A DNA stretch of 12,529 nucleotides, from NCBI GenBank assembly GCA_003560545.1, contig PWLK01000093.1, positions 1 to 12,529 of the forward strand. Direction: 5' to 3'. Position 1 is the stretch's first letter; each line of letters opens with the position of its first letter. The stretch comes from Candidatus Woesearchaeota archaeon (GTDB taxonomy: Archaea; Nanobdellota; Nanobdellia; Woesearchaeales; 21-14-0-10-32-9). The notes under the pieces were generated by a model. That model was given only the letters and a program-made list of their open reading frames with translations. It was not told the origin of the DNA and did no database searches. The translations under genes and the position numbers were made by a program. Below are positions 4,518 through 12,529 of the stretch, piece by piece.

Positions 4518-6666
4518 ATTCGAACCTGGGCAACAATTCTTCCCTGTGCTCCTCAGAAGCTTCGACTAACGCGCCAAAAACTTCCAGGTGCCTTGTTTTA
4601 CTCAACTCATCCAGCCTGAACCCAGTATAATATATGATCATCCTGTCATTATCAAGGTCTTCGCTTGTAATCTCTATCGTCCCCGAAGTAGAACCATCCA
4701 GCATTAAGTACCCATACATAATACTCTCATTAATCCTCGCGCCCTCAATGGTGTGGCACTCACCCTCAATACATATCTCTTCATCATCAAGTATAACGTC
4801 TTCTTCCAGGTAAAGATTGGAAATTACCATCAACTCATACTCCCCAGGTATAAGTCCTACTTCTCCGCTAGTTCTTCCACTTTCAAGTTCTATCGCCCTG
4901 ATAAACTCAGAAGGCTCATTATTAACAATCCTAGTAAATAATACGAATAATTCCTCGTCTTGGTGGACGCTCAAAAGATTATTATTAAACTCCCAGTTAT
5001 ATTCCTGCAATCCTTCAATTTCATCACCGTAAGTCCTCGCAACGTGTTTTTTATTAACGTTGAAAGATATCTCTGTCTCTTTAAAAGCTTCAATGACAAA
5101 GCTATTATCTTCCCCATCTATAATGCTCTCGACTACTTCGTCAGAATAATACTCATCATCCATTATTTCGAAGTAGCCATCTATACATGCAGGCATATAC
5201 GTGTCCAGTACAGGTCCTTCCCCGCGATCCTCTGTTGTACCAACAATAATGGTCTGGCCCAAGCAAGTATACATGATGCTTACATTGCCAAGCCTTTCAA
5301 AAGTATCTTTATCAACAACTTCGATACTTACAGGTATGGTTCTCTGGGAAGTATCTGAAAACCCATAGAAATCTTCCGCGCCAGGCGCGTCTATATCAAT
5401 ATCTAATACTTCCGTTGAGTACACGTCCGACCTTCTTATATTGGATTCGACTGCGAATTGGAACACGTAACCCTCTCCTCTAAACGCAGTATCATCTTCT
5501 AATGTAATAAGAACAGGGTGTGCAATATCGTAATCGAACTCATAAGTAGTAATGCTTAATGAAAGCATTGGCATGTTAACCGCATAAGTTTCAGGCATTA
5601 CAATATCTCCCATGCTGGGATTGACATCGAGGAACATAGGCCAATTAGGCCAGTAAGAAAATGTGATGCTTGTATCACTTAACTGATCGCTGTCAGTGCG
5701 CATTGAATGAAGGAATCTTGAATAAAAACTCTGCATGAAAGACTCTTCTTCATCTGTAATTATGAAATGATCTCTTGACCCAATGATTTGCATGTACATA
5801 ATGTTATCTGAAAGAGATTCACTGATAGCGTCTTTAGCCTCAGAAACCCGCCATATCCTCGGGGCTCTCCGCTCATAGCTAACACCACCAGCCCTTGGAG
5901 GAACATCGGAATCCAACCCCATACCCATAACGTCAGAAACTTCTCTTGTGAACTCATCCAAAGCGTTCCTGCCAATAATTACCTGGAACAGCAAGTCAAG
6001 AGCCAAATCATAGATTTTTTTCATTCTTAAATCCATGTCTTCAACAAAAGATGATGCTGATAAAGTCAGGTCTGAGCCATGAACAACTGCTTCAATATCC
6101 CATCGCAGCGCCACAGAAGTATGCTCATCATAAAAAGAAATCAGGGCAGAAGGTTCCTCATAAGATATATTATAAGTGTCTTCAAAGGCCGAGAAATAAT
6201 CCACGCATTCCAACATGTTCTCCTCAACGTATCTCTCCGCGTCATAACGTATAGCACCAGGGTAATCCCCTTCAAGGGATGGAAAGCTAAGCCTATACCT
6301 GCAATCAATGCAATCAGGAGGAGAATCAATGCTAAACCAGTAAGGAACAATTAATTCGCTATCCGGGAACAACTCCAAAGCATTATTAACATATTCAGGG
6401 TACAAATCATACCTATACATCCTGGGATCAACATCGTGGAACCCGCCTGTAACACCTATTTCTTCAAAGAACTCCCTTGCAAGAATACCCATACAATCCT
6501 CGATCGTAGAAGCTACTGCGTCAAGGTCAGCATCGTAATCCCTTGTAATAACTTCATCTTCAGGGACTTCGGTGTCCAATGAAATAATATACAATGAGAT
6601 TCCTACTAGAATAACCAATACCAACCCAATTATTACAAACAATGTAACCTGGCCTTTTTTCAACAT
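4516..6666 (-). CDS. Membrane-anchored acidic surface protein with class III-like signal sequence
   Basis: 716 residues from the ATG at 6666. This start is preferred over one 20 codons upstream because GGTGA lies eight bases before it and the product then begins MLKKGQVTLFVIIGLVLVIL, a KKG-Q followed by a long hydrophobic helix (residues 7-29). That is the layout of archaeal class III (pilin-like) signal peptides, possibly cut between Gly5 and Gln6 by a prepilin peptidase, or left uncut as an anchor. The rest (30-716) is strongly acidic and probably outside the cell. Eight cysteines (58, 119, 122, 154, 458, 484, 622, 627) could pair. Residues about 360-520 and 590-680 alternate like beta sandwiches; PGEY at 597-600 is typical of Ig/transthyretin-like folds. 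The gene starts 4 nt after the stop of the 1257-residue secreted protein, so the two are probably translationally coupled and work together at the surface. Codons end in G/T more often than in most neighbouring genes. No known family recognised. Confidence 0.88.
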   Translation of the reverse strand: MLKKGQVTLFVIIGLVLVILVGISLYIISLDTEVPEDEVITRDYDADLDAVASTIEDCMGILAREFFEEIGVTGGFHDVDPRMYRYDLYPEYVNNALELFPDSELIVPYWFSIDSPPDCIDCRYRLSFPSLEGDYPGAIRYDAERYVEENMLECVDYFSAFEDTYNISYEEPSALISFYDEHTSVALRWDIEAVVHGSDLTLSASSFVEDMDLRMKKIYDLALDLLFQVIIGRNALDEFTREVSDVMGMGLDSDVPPRAGGVSYERRAPRIWRVSEAKDAISESLSDNIMYMQIIGSRDHFIITDEEESFMQSFYSRFLHSMRTDSDQLSDTSITFSYWPNWPMFLDVNPSMGDIVMPETYAVNMPMLSLSITTYEFDYDIAHPVLITLEDDTAFRGEGYVFQFAVESNIRRSDVYSTEVLDIDIDAPGAEDFYGFSDTSQRTIPVSIEVVDKDTFERLGNVSIMYTCLGQTIIVGTTEDRGEGPVLDTYMPACIDGYFEIMDDEYYSDEVVESIIDGEDNSFVIEAFKETEISFNVNKKHVARTYGDEIEGLQEYNWEFNNNLLSVHQDEELFVLFTRIVNNEPSEFIRAIELESGRTSGEVGLIPGEYELMVISNLYLEEDVILDDEEICIEGECHTIEGARINESIMYGYLMLDGSTSGTIEITSEDLDNDRMIIYYTGFRLDELSKTRHLEVFGALVEASEEHREELLPRFE

Positions 6667-6670
6667 TTTA

Positions 6671-9600
6671 TCATTCACCAACAATCCTCGAGCAAAGCAT
6701 ACCGTTAACGAGCTCTGCCTTATCAAAATAATTTCTTAAATGCCTTTCAGTCATCCCGAAATCAATACAAACATGGTCGTATTCCTCGGATGAAATAAAT
6801 GTACGAGTGCTTGAACCTGCAAAAGACATGCTTCCCCCCTGGTTTAATTCAATTACCTCTTCATTAAACAATTCTTCTGTAACATCAACACTCTCCCGAG
6901 GATTTCTAAGTATTACCTTAAAAGCAAGTCCATCCGCCCTGGGATTGCTAACACCTCCTGACACCCAGTACTCAAAATAAGGGTCTTCATCAGGAACGCT
7001 GACCTCAACAGACTTCCTGCCTGAAATAAAAGCACCACTCCTCACCACGCCTGAAGGCATAACGTTAGTAACATGAGACCTGCCAACAACGTCATCCACG
7101 AGCAAGTTCTGCCTGCACATACTCTCTTCCCACGCGCCTACACTGCGAACCTGCTCTGCGAGATTGCCAAAAGCACTATGCGGGCTGAAAGGCCTGACAA
7201 AATCAACGCCTACATTTCTTAACAATGAATTAAACTGGGAAACACTAGCACCCACCCCCCAAAACGTCCTAATAGCCGCCCTAGCACCACCAAAATAATG
7301 ATCCCATTCAGCCATATCCTCAGCTTTCTCCAATATCTCTTCCTGCAAGCTTTCACGCAATTCATCATCAGACAACGTCAAGTCTATCTCAGACAAATCC
7401 ATATAGTCTCCGTAAACTTGCCTAAAACTATCAGCTAAATTATCTCTTTCCCGTTCAAGCTCTGTTACTCTTGCTCTCATAGACTCTATTTGTGCTTCTG
7501 CATCTCCTTCTTGGTGAGGGTAAGGCGCAAGAATGCCGCTCTCCATATTCTCAATATTCCTGTTAAGACGTTCTATGTCAGATTCTACTTTGCTAAGCTC
7601 TCTAATATCATTGTATAAGTTTTCATTGAGAGAGGCTTCGTATAGCCTTGAAATCTCAGGGTATTCATCTCCATAAACCTGTAAGAGGCTTTCCCTGTTA
7701 TTATTTATTTCTGAGTAAGCAGCAGCAGAAGCTTCAGCGATTAAAGGAGTTTCTCCTACAAGCAAGTTACCTGTATCACTAGTATCCCCGTCAGTTCTTA
7801 CGCTTCCAACACGCTTCCCTTCCACGTTGTAAACATGCATCAAGCCATGTGACTGAGGGTCCTGCAACAGAGTACCGGAAGGATTTCCCTGAGCATCGAA
7901 CAACCTGCAATCCGCGCCCGTGCACTCAAGCCTTCCGGATTCAAGCTGTACATGTGTTGTTGGAGGCTCTATATCCGGGGAACCCGGAACTTCTCTCCAG
8001 TACATCGTCCTAGGATCTATTCTTTCCGTGATAGACCTGCAATAGTCAGTCGCAGAAATAGGAGGTGTGTGCATAGCGTTAACAATTGTTAATAGTTCTG
8101 ATGCAGATTGCACTGCCGCTCCAGCCCTGCAAATGCCTTTGGTTGGAAATTCTGCGGTGCTGCACAGCGTTGCAATTCCTGAGGATGTGAACAAAGACAC
8201 TGGGTCGCTCATTATGTCAGCAAGCCTACCAGTCATATCCCTAAGAACAGCCGTCCAAGGAACTAAGTCTAACACGTTGCTTGCCATCCTCGTGCATTCA
8301 GCGTACTGCTTTTGATCCTGGCAAACACTGGGGCTTACACCCATTTGGCCTGTGCTTTGCGATAAACACTGAAGGTAGTTGCAGTCTATGCTTAAACGTA
8401 CTTCCTGGTGGTGTACTATGGCTGGAACGCACATTGTTGCGTATGCAACGTACTCGCTCCTCCAAGGATTCATGAAAGCGCTTGGGCTGTCATAACCTGC
8501 GTACTCGGTAACTGTTTGAAGGCCTCCAAAATTTGATTCATCGATCAAGGAATCGAACTGATTTATATAATCAGGCTCGCATGTAAATAACTTGCATACT
8601 TGCACAAAAATGTTTCCTTTATCCTGAAGCCTTTCATGAGCTACATCGGTCTTGCTGCCCAGCCTATCAGCGGCAAGCCTAAGGCCTCCAAGGTCAAAAG
8701 GCCCTGTAGCAACAGCTGCAGTCTCCATGGCTGCAAGGGTTCCGCCAAGAGCACCCATCATGGTCTCTGCACCTACAAAAGTATTACACATCATTGTTAA
8801 CCTGTTAGAAGTAGACCTTATGCTTTCAATGCTTCTGATCTTGCTATCAACCTCTTCTTGAAGTCTTTCTATTTCACTCTCTATATTCCTGTGAAGACCT
8901 CCTCTTTCCCTTAAATCAATCCTTATAGTAGCGTTCAGTGTTTCAGGATAAGAATAATATGTTTCTCCGGCCTGAGTTGTGACCCTTACAGGGCAATCGT
9001 ACTCCAATCGATCCATGCCTTCATATCTTTGTCCTTCAACACCGTTCTCAGCCAGTGAAAATTTAATGTAAACTTTGTTATCTTCCTTATTCACATGTAT
9101 TACTCTCACCCCGGAAATATCTCCCTGGTTTCCTGTGCGCTCATCAATAACAGGAACACAATTATCAGATAAAGAAGCAGTAACAAGTCTTGGAGAGCCC
9201 TGCCTGGGATTAAAATCTATTTCTGCATATAAATCCCTTGAATATATCATGTTGGCTTTATCCAAACGAGGATTACTCGGAGTTACCCTTGAGATCTCCC
9301 AGAAAGATGGAGGTTCATCATCTGCAGTTCTTAGGAGGTCTACGGTTATTGTTTCAGTTACAGTGTTCCCTGCGAGGTCTGTGAATTCTAAGGGTATTTC
9401 GTATTCCCCAGGCGTATCTATTCCAGGTAGTATGTTGCCAGTGCACCTGTACTCATTGGTTCTTTCTGTGGGGTTGCATTCAACTGTTACGTTGTCTGCT
9501 CCTATGTTTCCCCCTATTATTTTCATCTCTGCTTTCGGGCTTATCCTTTCGGTTATGTTGGCTGTTATTATTATTTCATCTTCCAAAGTCATTATGTCCA

Positions 9601-10444
9601 GGCCAGCTGCGCTTTCTGCTTTTACGCTGTCCACCCTTGGAGGGGTTGCATCGCATCTTAGTCTTGAAGCAAAACTGCCTCCTTCCAAGCCACTCCGTAC
9701 AGGTATTCCCGCGTCGTTACTGCTATAATCTCTGTCAAAGTATATGTTTACTGTTTCTCCGTCTTGGCATGTCGTGCTGGATGTGCCGTAACACGTTCCT
9801 CCTTCGCACGAGCTGACAAATCTTAAAGCATTTGCTGTTTGAACGCTGAAGCGTACTTTCATTCGTTCTTCGAACCCTACACCTATGTCTTCTATGTCTA
9901 TTTGTATAGTGTTTTCCTGTCCGGAAGCGTAATAGCAGGTTCCTTCGTGGCATTTGTCCGTTCCTATAAACGTAAGGGTTGGATTGGAATTATCCACTTC
10001 GAATGAGTGTTCTAATTGTTTGGTTACCTGGCGTCCATCTTCTGTTGTGAATGTTATGTTTATTGTAAATTCGTTTTTGTTTGCTAGTATGTGGAAATGC
10101 TGTTCTCCTGTAGGTCTTATCTCGCATTCATAGTTTTCTTCTCTTTCTTCGCATTCGGGCTGTATATCACCCATATCCATAATTGGATTTAAATCGGATG
10201 CGTCTACGCTTATTCTTTCTATTTCAACGTCTTCTTCTGCTGTGTATTCAAATCCCATGTACACATCTATCCTGTTGTTATATGAAATATGTGTTACAGT
10301 GTCAATCCAGTAGAATTCGAGGTTGGATACGGTTATTTGTATTTCTTCTTCCGCCGTGGTTATTGCCGGTATGGAGAGGATTAGTATTCCTAGAAAGAGT
10401 GTTATAGTGCTTGCTAATAATGGTGTTTTCTGCAATATCCTCAT
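6671..10444 (-). CDS. Large secreted cysteine-rich protein with Ig-like domains and coiled coils
   Basis: 1257 residues. Signal peptide 1-31 (hydrophobic 9-29, likely cut after AITTA). Residues about 32-370 look like three beta-sandwich (Ig/bacterial-Ig-like) units; the third has the typical ending FTDLAGNTVTETITVDL. A further beta region spans about 378-510. Residues 517-545 are a coiled coil. Residues 548-810 are helical, Gly/Ala-rich and contain 11 cysteines. Residues 830-885 include CTGADC. Residues 947-1005 form a coiled-coil hairpin. Residues 1140-1257 are beta-rich. There are 28 cysteines, many in close pairs (98/107, 165/170, 688/693, 841/846), and at least four N-glycosylation sequons (129, 296, 318, 504), both fitting an extracellular, disulfide-stabilised protein. 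No C-terminal membrane helix or sorting signal is seen, so retention may depend on the anchored partner encoded next. Codon choice shifts near residue 374. Start: ATG after GGGTGGA (7-nt spacing) and TATA-like elements. Function unknown; a surface structural or adhesive role is an inference. Confidence 0.88.
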   Translation of the reverse strand: MRILQKTPLLASTITLFLGILILSIPAITTAEEEIQITVSNLEFYWIDTVTHISYNNRIDVYMGFEYTAEEDVEIERISVDASDLNPIMDMGDIQPECEEREENYECEIRPTGEQHFHILANKNEFTINITFTTEDGRQVTKQLEHSFEVDNSNPTLTFIGTDKCHEGTCYYASGQENTIQIDIEDIGVGFEERMKVRFSVQTANALRFVSSCEGGTCYGTSSTTCQDGETVNIYFDRDYSSNDAGIPVRSGLEGGSFASRLRCDATPPRVDSVKAESAAGLDIMTLEDEIIITANITERISPKAEMKIIGGNIGADNVTVECNPTERTNEYRCTGNILPGIDTPGEYEIPLEFTDLAGNTVTETITVDLLRTADDEPPSFWEISRVTPSNPRLDKANMIYSRDLYAEIDFNPRQGSPRLVTASLSDNCVPVIDERTGNQGDISGVRVIHVNKEDNKVYIKFSLAENGVEGQRYEGMDRLEYDCPVRVTTQAGETYYSYPETLNATIRIDLRERGGLHRNIESEIERLQEEVDSKIRSIESIRSTSNRLTMMCNTFVGAETMMGALGGTLAAMETAAVATGPFDLGGLRLAADRLGSKTDVAHERLQDKGNIFVQVCKLFTCEPDYINQFDSLIDESNFGGLQTVTEYAGYDSPSAFMNPWRSEYVAYATMCVPAIVHHQEVRLSIDCNYLQCLSQSTGQMGVSPSVCQDQKQYAECTRMASNVLDLVPWTAVLRDMTGRLADIMSDPVSLFTSSGIATLCSTAEFPTKGICRAGAAVQSASELLTIVNAMHTPPISATDYCRSITERIDPRTMYWREVPGSPDIEPPTTHVQLESGRLECTGADCRLFDAQGNPSGTLLQDPQSHGLMHVYNVEGKRVGSVRTDGDTSDTGNLLVGETPLIAEASAAAYSEINNNRESLLQVYGDEYPEISRLYEASLNENLYNDIRELSKVESDIERLNRNIENMESGILAPYPHQEGDAEAQIESMRARVTELERERDNLADSFRQVYGDYMDLSEIDLTLSDDELRESLQEEILEKAEDMAEWDHYFGGARAAIRTFWGVGASVSQFNSLLRNVGVDFVRPFSPHSAFGNLAEQVRSVGAWEESMCRQNLLVDDVVGRSHVTNVMPSGVVRSGAFISGRKSVEVSVPDEDPYFEYWVSGGVSNPRADGLAFKVILRNPRESVDVTEELFNEEVIELNQGGSMSFAGSSTRTFISSEEYDHVCIDFGMTERHLRNYFDKAELVNGMLCSRIVGE
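6675..6679 (-). promoter_or_regulatory. Ribosome binding site deciding the start of the 716-aa protein
   Basis: GGTGA on the minus strand, overlapping the last codons and TGA stop of the upstream gene, eight bases before the ATG at 6666. It matches the anti-Shine-Dalgarno complement GGAGGTGAT and supports both the later start and coupling between the two genes. Confidence 0.6.
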
Positions 10445-10490
10445 CCTCTAGTCCACCCTATAATTGTGCATATAAATATTTTTCTATAAC
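10445..10490 (-). promoter_or_regulatory. Promoter of the surface operon
   Basis: Read on the minus strand, two TATA-like elements occur: TTATAGAAA (about 10488-10480) and TATTTATA (10478-10471). The first predicts a start near 10459, which would include the ribosome site GGGTGGA (10458-10452, seven bases before the ATG). The second predicts an almost leaderless start near 10448. The sequence does not decide between them. The 55-bp gap after the synthetase stop has no long T-run, so readthrough from the synthetase gene is possible. Confidence 0.45.
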
Positions 10491-10499
10491 GCGAAGGAT

Positions 10500-12529
10500 T
10501 TATTTGACGCTGCCTTCAAGGTTTTTGTCGACGATTAATTGCCCTGGGGCGTTTAATTCGTGGCCGTTTGCTTTTAAAGCGTTTTTTTCTGCTTTTATTT
10601 TCACGGAGAAGAACTCATCTATGCTTATTTCTTCCGCGGGTTCTTGTTTTATTCCTTTTATGCTTATTTTGTCTCCGGGCTTGCTGTCAGGGCTGTGCAG
10701 AACGCCTACTTTTTTTCCTTGCTGGACTGCTAAGAGCATTCCGTGGCTTTCCACTCCGCGGAGCTTAGCTGGTTTTAAGTTGTAGACTACTAAGACGTTT
10801 TTTCCTATTAGTTCTTCTGGCTCGTAGTGGCCTACCAGGCCTGATACGATGGTCCTGGTTTCCCCGCCTAAGTCTATTTTTTCTATGTATAATTTGTCGG
10901 CTTCAGGGTGTTTTTCCACGGAGGTAATCTTTGCAATTCGAATATCTAATTTTTTTAATACGCTTTCATCTTTTTTTTGTTTTCCCGAGAATTTTTCTTG
11001 TAGTATTTGTGTTTCTTTGTCTTCGAGTTTTTTGAATAATGCTTTGGGCTCGTTTATCTCGTGCTCTTCTATTTTTTTGTTTAAAAGTTCTAGGGTGGGT
11101 GTTTCTTTTATTTTTAGTTGTGATAGTATTTGTTTTGCTGTTTCTGGCATTACTGGCTGGATTAGGATTGCTAGGTCTTTTATGAGGTTGGCTAGTACGG
11201 CTAGTGCGTTGTATGCTTTATCCGGGTTTTCTTTTATGGCTTTCCAGGGTTCTTGTTCTTGGAAGTAATGGTTTCCTTTGGTGGATAAGCTCATTATTTG
11301 CTTTAATGCTTTCTTCAACTGTATTTCTTCGTAGGACTGTTTTATTTTCCGGAGGTCTTCCTCGTAATCTAATGGATGTTTTATTGTTCTTATTTTTCCG
11401 TCTGAGAATTTTTTTATGAATGTCAGGGTTCTGTTTACGAGGTTTCCTAGGTTTCCTACGAGTTCGCTGTTTATCTTGTCCTGCAAGTCTTTCCATGTGA
11501 ATTTTGTGTCACTGGTTTCAGGCCTGTTGATCGTGATGTAGTACCTCCATGTGTCTGCTGGTATTCCTGTTTCTTTGGCGTTATCCCCGAAGACGCCTAT
11601 GCCCCTGGATTTTGAGAACTTGGCGTTTTCGTAGTTGAGGTATTCGTTTACGGATATTGTGTCTAGCAATGTGTATTTTTGTTTTGTTCCCATAAGGGAT
11701 GCTGGGAATAGAACTGTGTGGAAGGGGATGTTGTCTTTGCCCATGAATTGGACGAGGTTTGTTTCTTCTGGGTTATGCCACCATTTTTTCCAGTCTTCAC
11801 GGCTTGCTTTTGTTATTGCTATGTAACCTATGGGTGCGTCGAACCATACGTAGAATACTTTGTTTTCGTAGCCTTTTAATGGTACTGGTATCCCCCAGGA
11901 TAAGTCACGGGTTATAGCTCTTTCTTTTAAGCCTTCTTTTAGCCATGCTTTCGTGGTGGTTAAGGCGTTATCACTCCATTTATGTTTTCTTTCTTCTACG
12001 AAGCTTTCTATTTGTGGCTGTAATTCGTTTAGCTTTATGAATAAGTGCTTCGTTTTTTTTATTACGGGCTTGCTCCCTGTTAACTTGGATTTTGGGTTGA
12101 GCAGGTCTGTCGGCTCTAAGAGTTTGCCGCATTGGTCGCATTGGTCGCCCCGGGCTTCTTCGTATTTGCAATGCGGGCATGTTCCTTCTATGAATCGGTC
12201 TGATAAGTATTTTTTTGCTTGTTCATCGTACATTTGCTCTACTTCTTTCTCTGATATGTACTTGTTTTCGTGGAGCTTCAGGAATATGTCTTGTGTGATT
12301 TCTTTGCTTTCCTTGCTGCTCGTCCTGCCCAGGCAGTCGAAGGAGCAGTTGAACCATTCATATATTTCTTTGTGTATCTTGAAGAAATGGTCTACTGCTT
12401 GCTTGGGCGTCATCCCGAGTTCCATTGCTATTGTTTCTGTGGTTGTGCCGTGCTCATCCGTTCCGAGGACGGATATAACGTTTTCTTTTTTTAGCCGTAA
12501 ATACCTTGTGTAGATGTCTGCGCTTATTA
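10500..12529 (-). CDS. metG: Methionyl-tRNA synthetase, N-terminal end cut by window
   Basis: Class I synthetase that activates methionine with ATP and loads it onto tRNA-Met in the cytoplasm. The frame is open to the right edge: 675 residues are visible and only the first few tens (with the HIGH-type motif) are missing. The visible part begins ISADIYTRYLRL, followed by VLGTDEHGTTTE (Rossmann core). The connective domain has a zinc knuckle CxxC-x9-CxxC (12179-12129). Next come DLSWGIPVP and YVWFDAPIGY, then the KMSKS loop as KFSKS (11621-11607), a common variant. The helical anticodon domain includes NLGNLVNRTL and QPWKAI-like QEPWKAIKE. The C-terminal part (about 10965-10655) is an EMAP/Trbp111-like OB-fold tRNA-binding and dimerisation domain (DIRIAKITSVEKHPEADKLY ... 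NLKPAKLRGVESHGMLLA). About 50 further residues follow. The gene probably is a separate unit from the surface operon downstream. All visible catalytic motifs are intact. Confidence 0.97.
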   Translation of the reverse strand, partial: ISADIYTRYLRLKKENVISVLGTDEHGTTTETIAMELGMTPKQAVDHFFKIHKEIYEWFNCSFDCLGRTSSKESKEITQDIFLKLHENKYISEKEVEQMYDEQAKKYLSDRFIEGTCPHCKYEEARGDQCDQCGKLLEPTDLLNPKSKLTGSKPVIKKTKHLFIKLNELQPQIESFVEERKHKWSDNALTTTKAWLKEGLKERAITRDLSWGIPVPLKGYENKVFYVWFDAPIGYIAITKASREDWKKWWHNPEETNLVQFMGKDNIPFHTVLFPASLMGTKQKYTLLDTISVNEYLNYENAKFSKSRGIGVFGDNAKETGIPADTWRYYITINRPETSDTKFTWKDLQDKINSELVGNLGNLVNRTLTFIKKFSDGKIRTIKHPLDYEEDLRKIKQSYEEIQLKKALKQIMSLSTKGNHYFQEQEPWKAIKENPDKAYNALAVLANLIKDLAILIQPVMPETAKQILSQLKIKETPTLELLNKKIEEHEINEPKALFKKLEDKETQILQEKFSGKQKKDESVLKKLDIRIAKITSVEKHPEADKLYIEKIDLGGETRTIVSGLVGHYEPEELIGKNVLVVYNLKPAKLRGVESHGMLLAVQQGKKVGVLHSPDSKPGDKISIKGIKQEPAEEISIDEFFSVKIKAEKNALKANGHELNAPGQLIVDKNLEGSVK

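Noticed and set aside
6667..6726. A start 20 codons upstream for the 716-aa surface protein
   Set aside because: It would overlap the end of the 1257-residue gene, has no ribosome site, and would place a non-hydrophobic segment with cysteine before the KKG-Q signal. GGTGA at proper distance supports the ATG at 6666.
2880..9330. An invertible (shufflon-like) segment bounded by the two composition switches
   Set aside because: No inverted repeat was found between the 2.8-2.9 kb region and about 9.3 kb, no recombinase gene is present, and the 1257-residue frame crosses the border intact.
9075..9728. A 217-residue open frame on the plus strand
   Set aside because: It lies wholly opposite the well-supported 1257-residue gene, shows low-complexity Ser/Leu-rich translation typical of antisense shadows, and has no promoter or ribosome site.
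11953..12513. A 186-residue open frame on the plus strand
   Set aside because: Antisense to conserved methionyl-tRNA synthetase sequence including the zinc knuckle; a shadow frame.
1..12529. tRNA, rRNA, CRISPR repeats, insertion sequences, integrase sites
   Set aside because: Reading both strands by eye gave no cloverleaf ending in a TTCRA loop, no spaced direct repeats, no transposase or integrase motifs and no terminal inverted repeats.

Overview
The window reads as a piece of an archaeal chromosome, most likely from a DPANN lineage (Woesearchaeota/Pacearchaeota-like). This rests on archaeal TATA boxes placed about 25 bp before predicted starts, a mix of leaderless starts and GGTG-type ribosome binding sites, T-run terminators, an archaeal-style cis-prenyltransferase, and a surface protein beginning MLKKGQVTLFVIIG, a class III-like signal peptide style common in these archaea. 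The lineage is an inference from style; no rRNA marker is present. Coding density is very high: seven genes, no intergenic gap above 182 bp, and no tRNA, rRNA, CRISPR array or transposon seen.

Left part (1-2781, minus strand). An undecaprenyl diphosphate synthase runs off the left edge and has its own TATA box. Upstream of it lies a two-gene unit: a 605-residue nucleotidyltransferase-HEPN protein followed after 6 nt by a two-CBS-domain protein. The large protein has an unusual mirror layout: a dead nucleotidyltransferase copy, an intact copy, an intact HEPN copy with Rx4H, and a degenerate HEPN copy.

Middle (2782-4496). A 182-bp divergent promoter region carries a perfect 11-bp inverted repeat. 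To its right are two plus-strand paralogues of unknown function, one soluble (212 aa) and one with two predicted membrane helices (270 aa). Their shared helical domain probably lies in the cytoplasm, where the NTase-HEPN and CBS proteins would also be. These four genes, sharing one divergent control region, are the best candidate here for an undescribed system. The link is inferred from position and domain type, not shown.

Right part (4516-12529, minus strand). A surface operon encodes a 1257-residue secreted protein (signal peptide, Ig-like beta domains, 28 cysteines, coiled-coil hairpin) and then, after 4 nt, a 716-residue acidic protein anchored by an N-terminal helix. Codon choice changes abruptly inside the 1257-residue gene near position 9325, at a domain border. 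Methionyl-tRNA synthetase, missing its N-terminal end, runs off the right edge.
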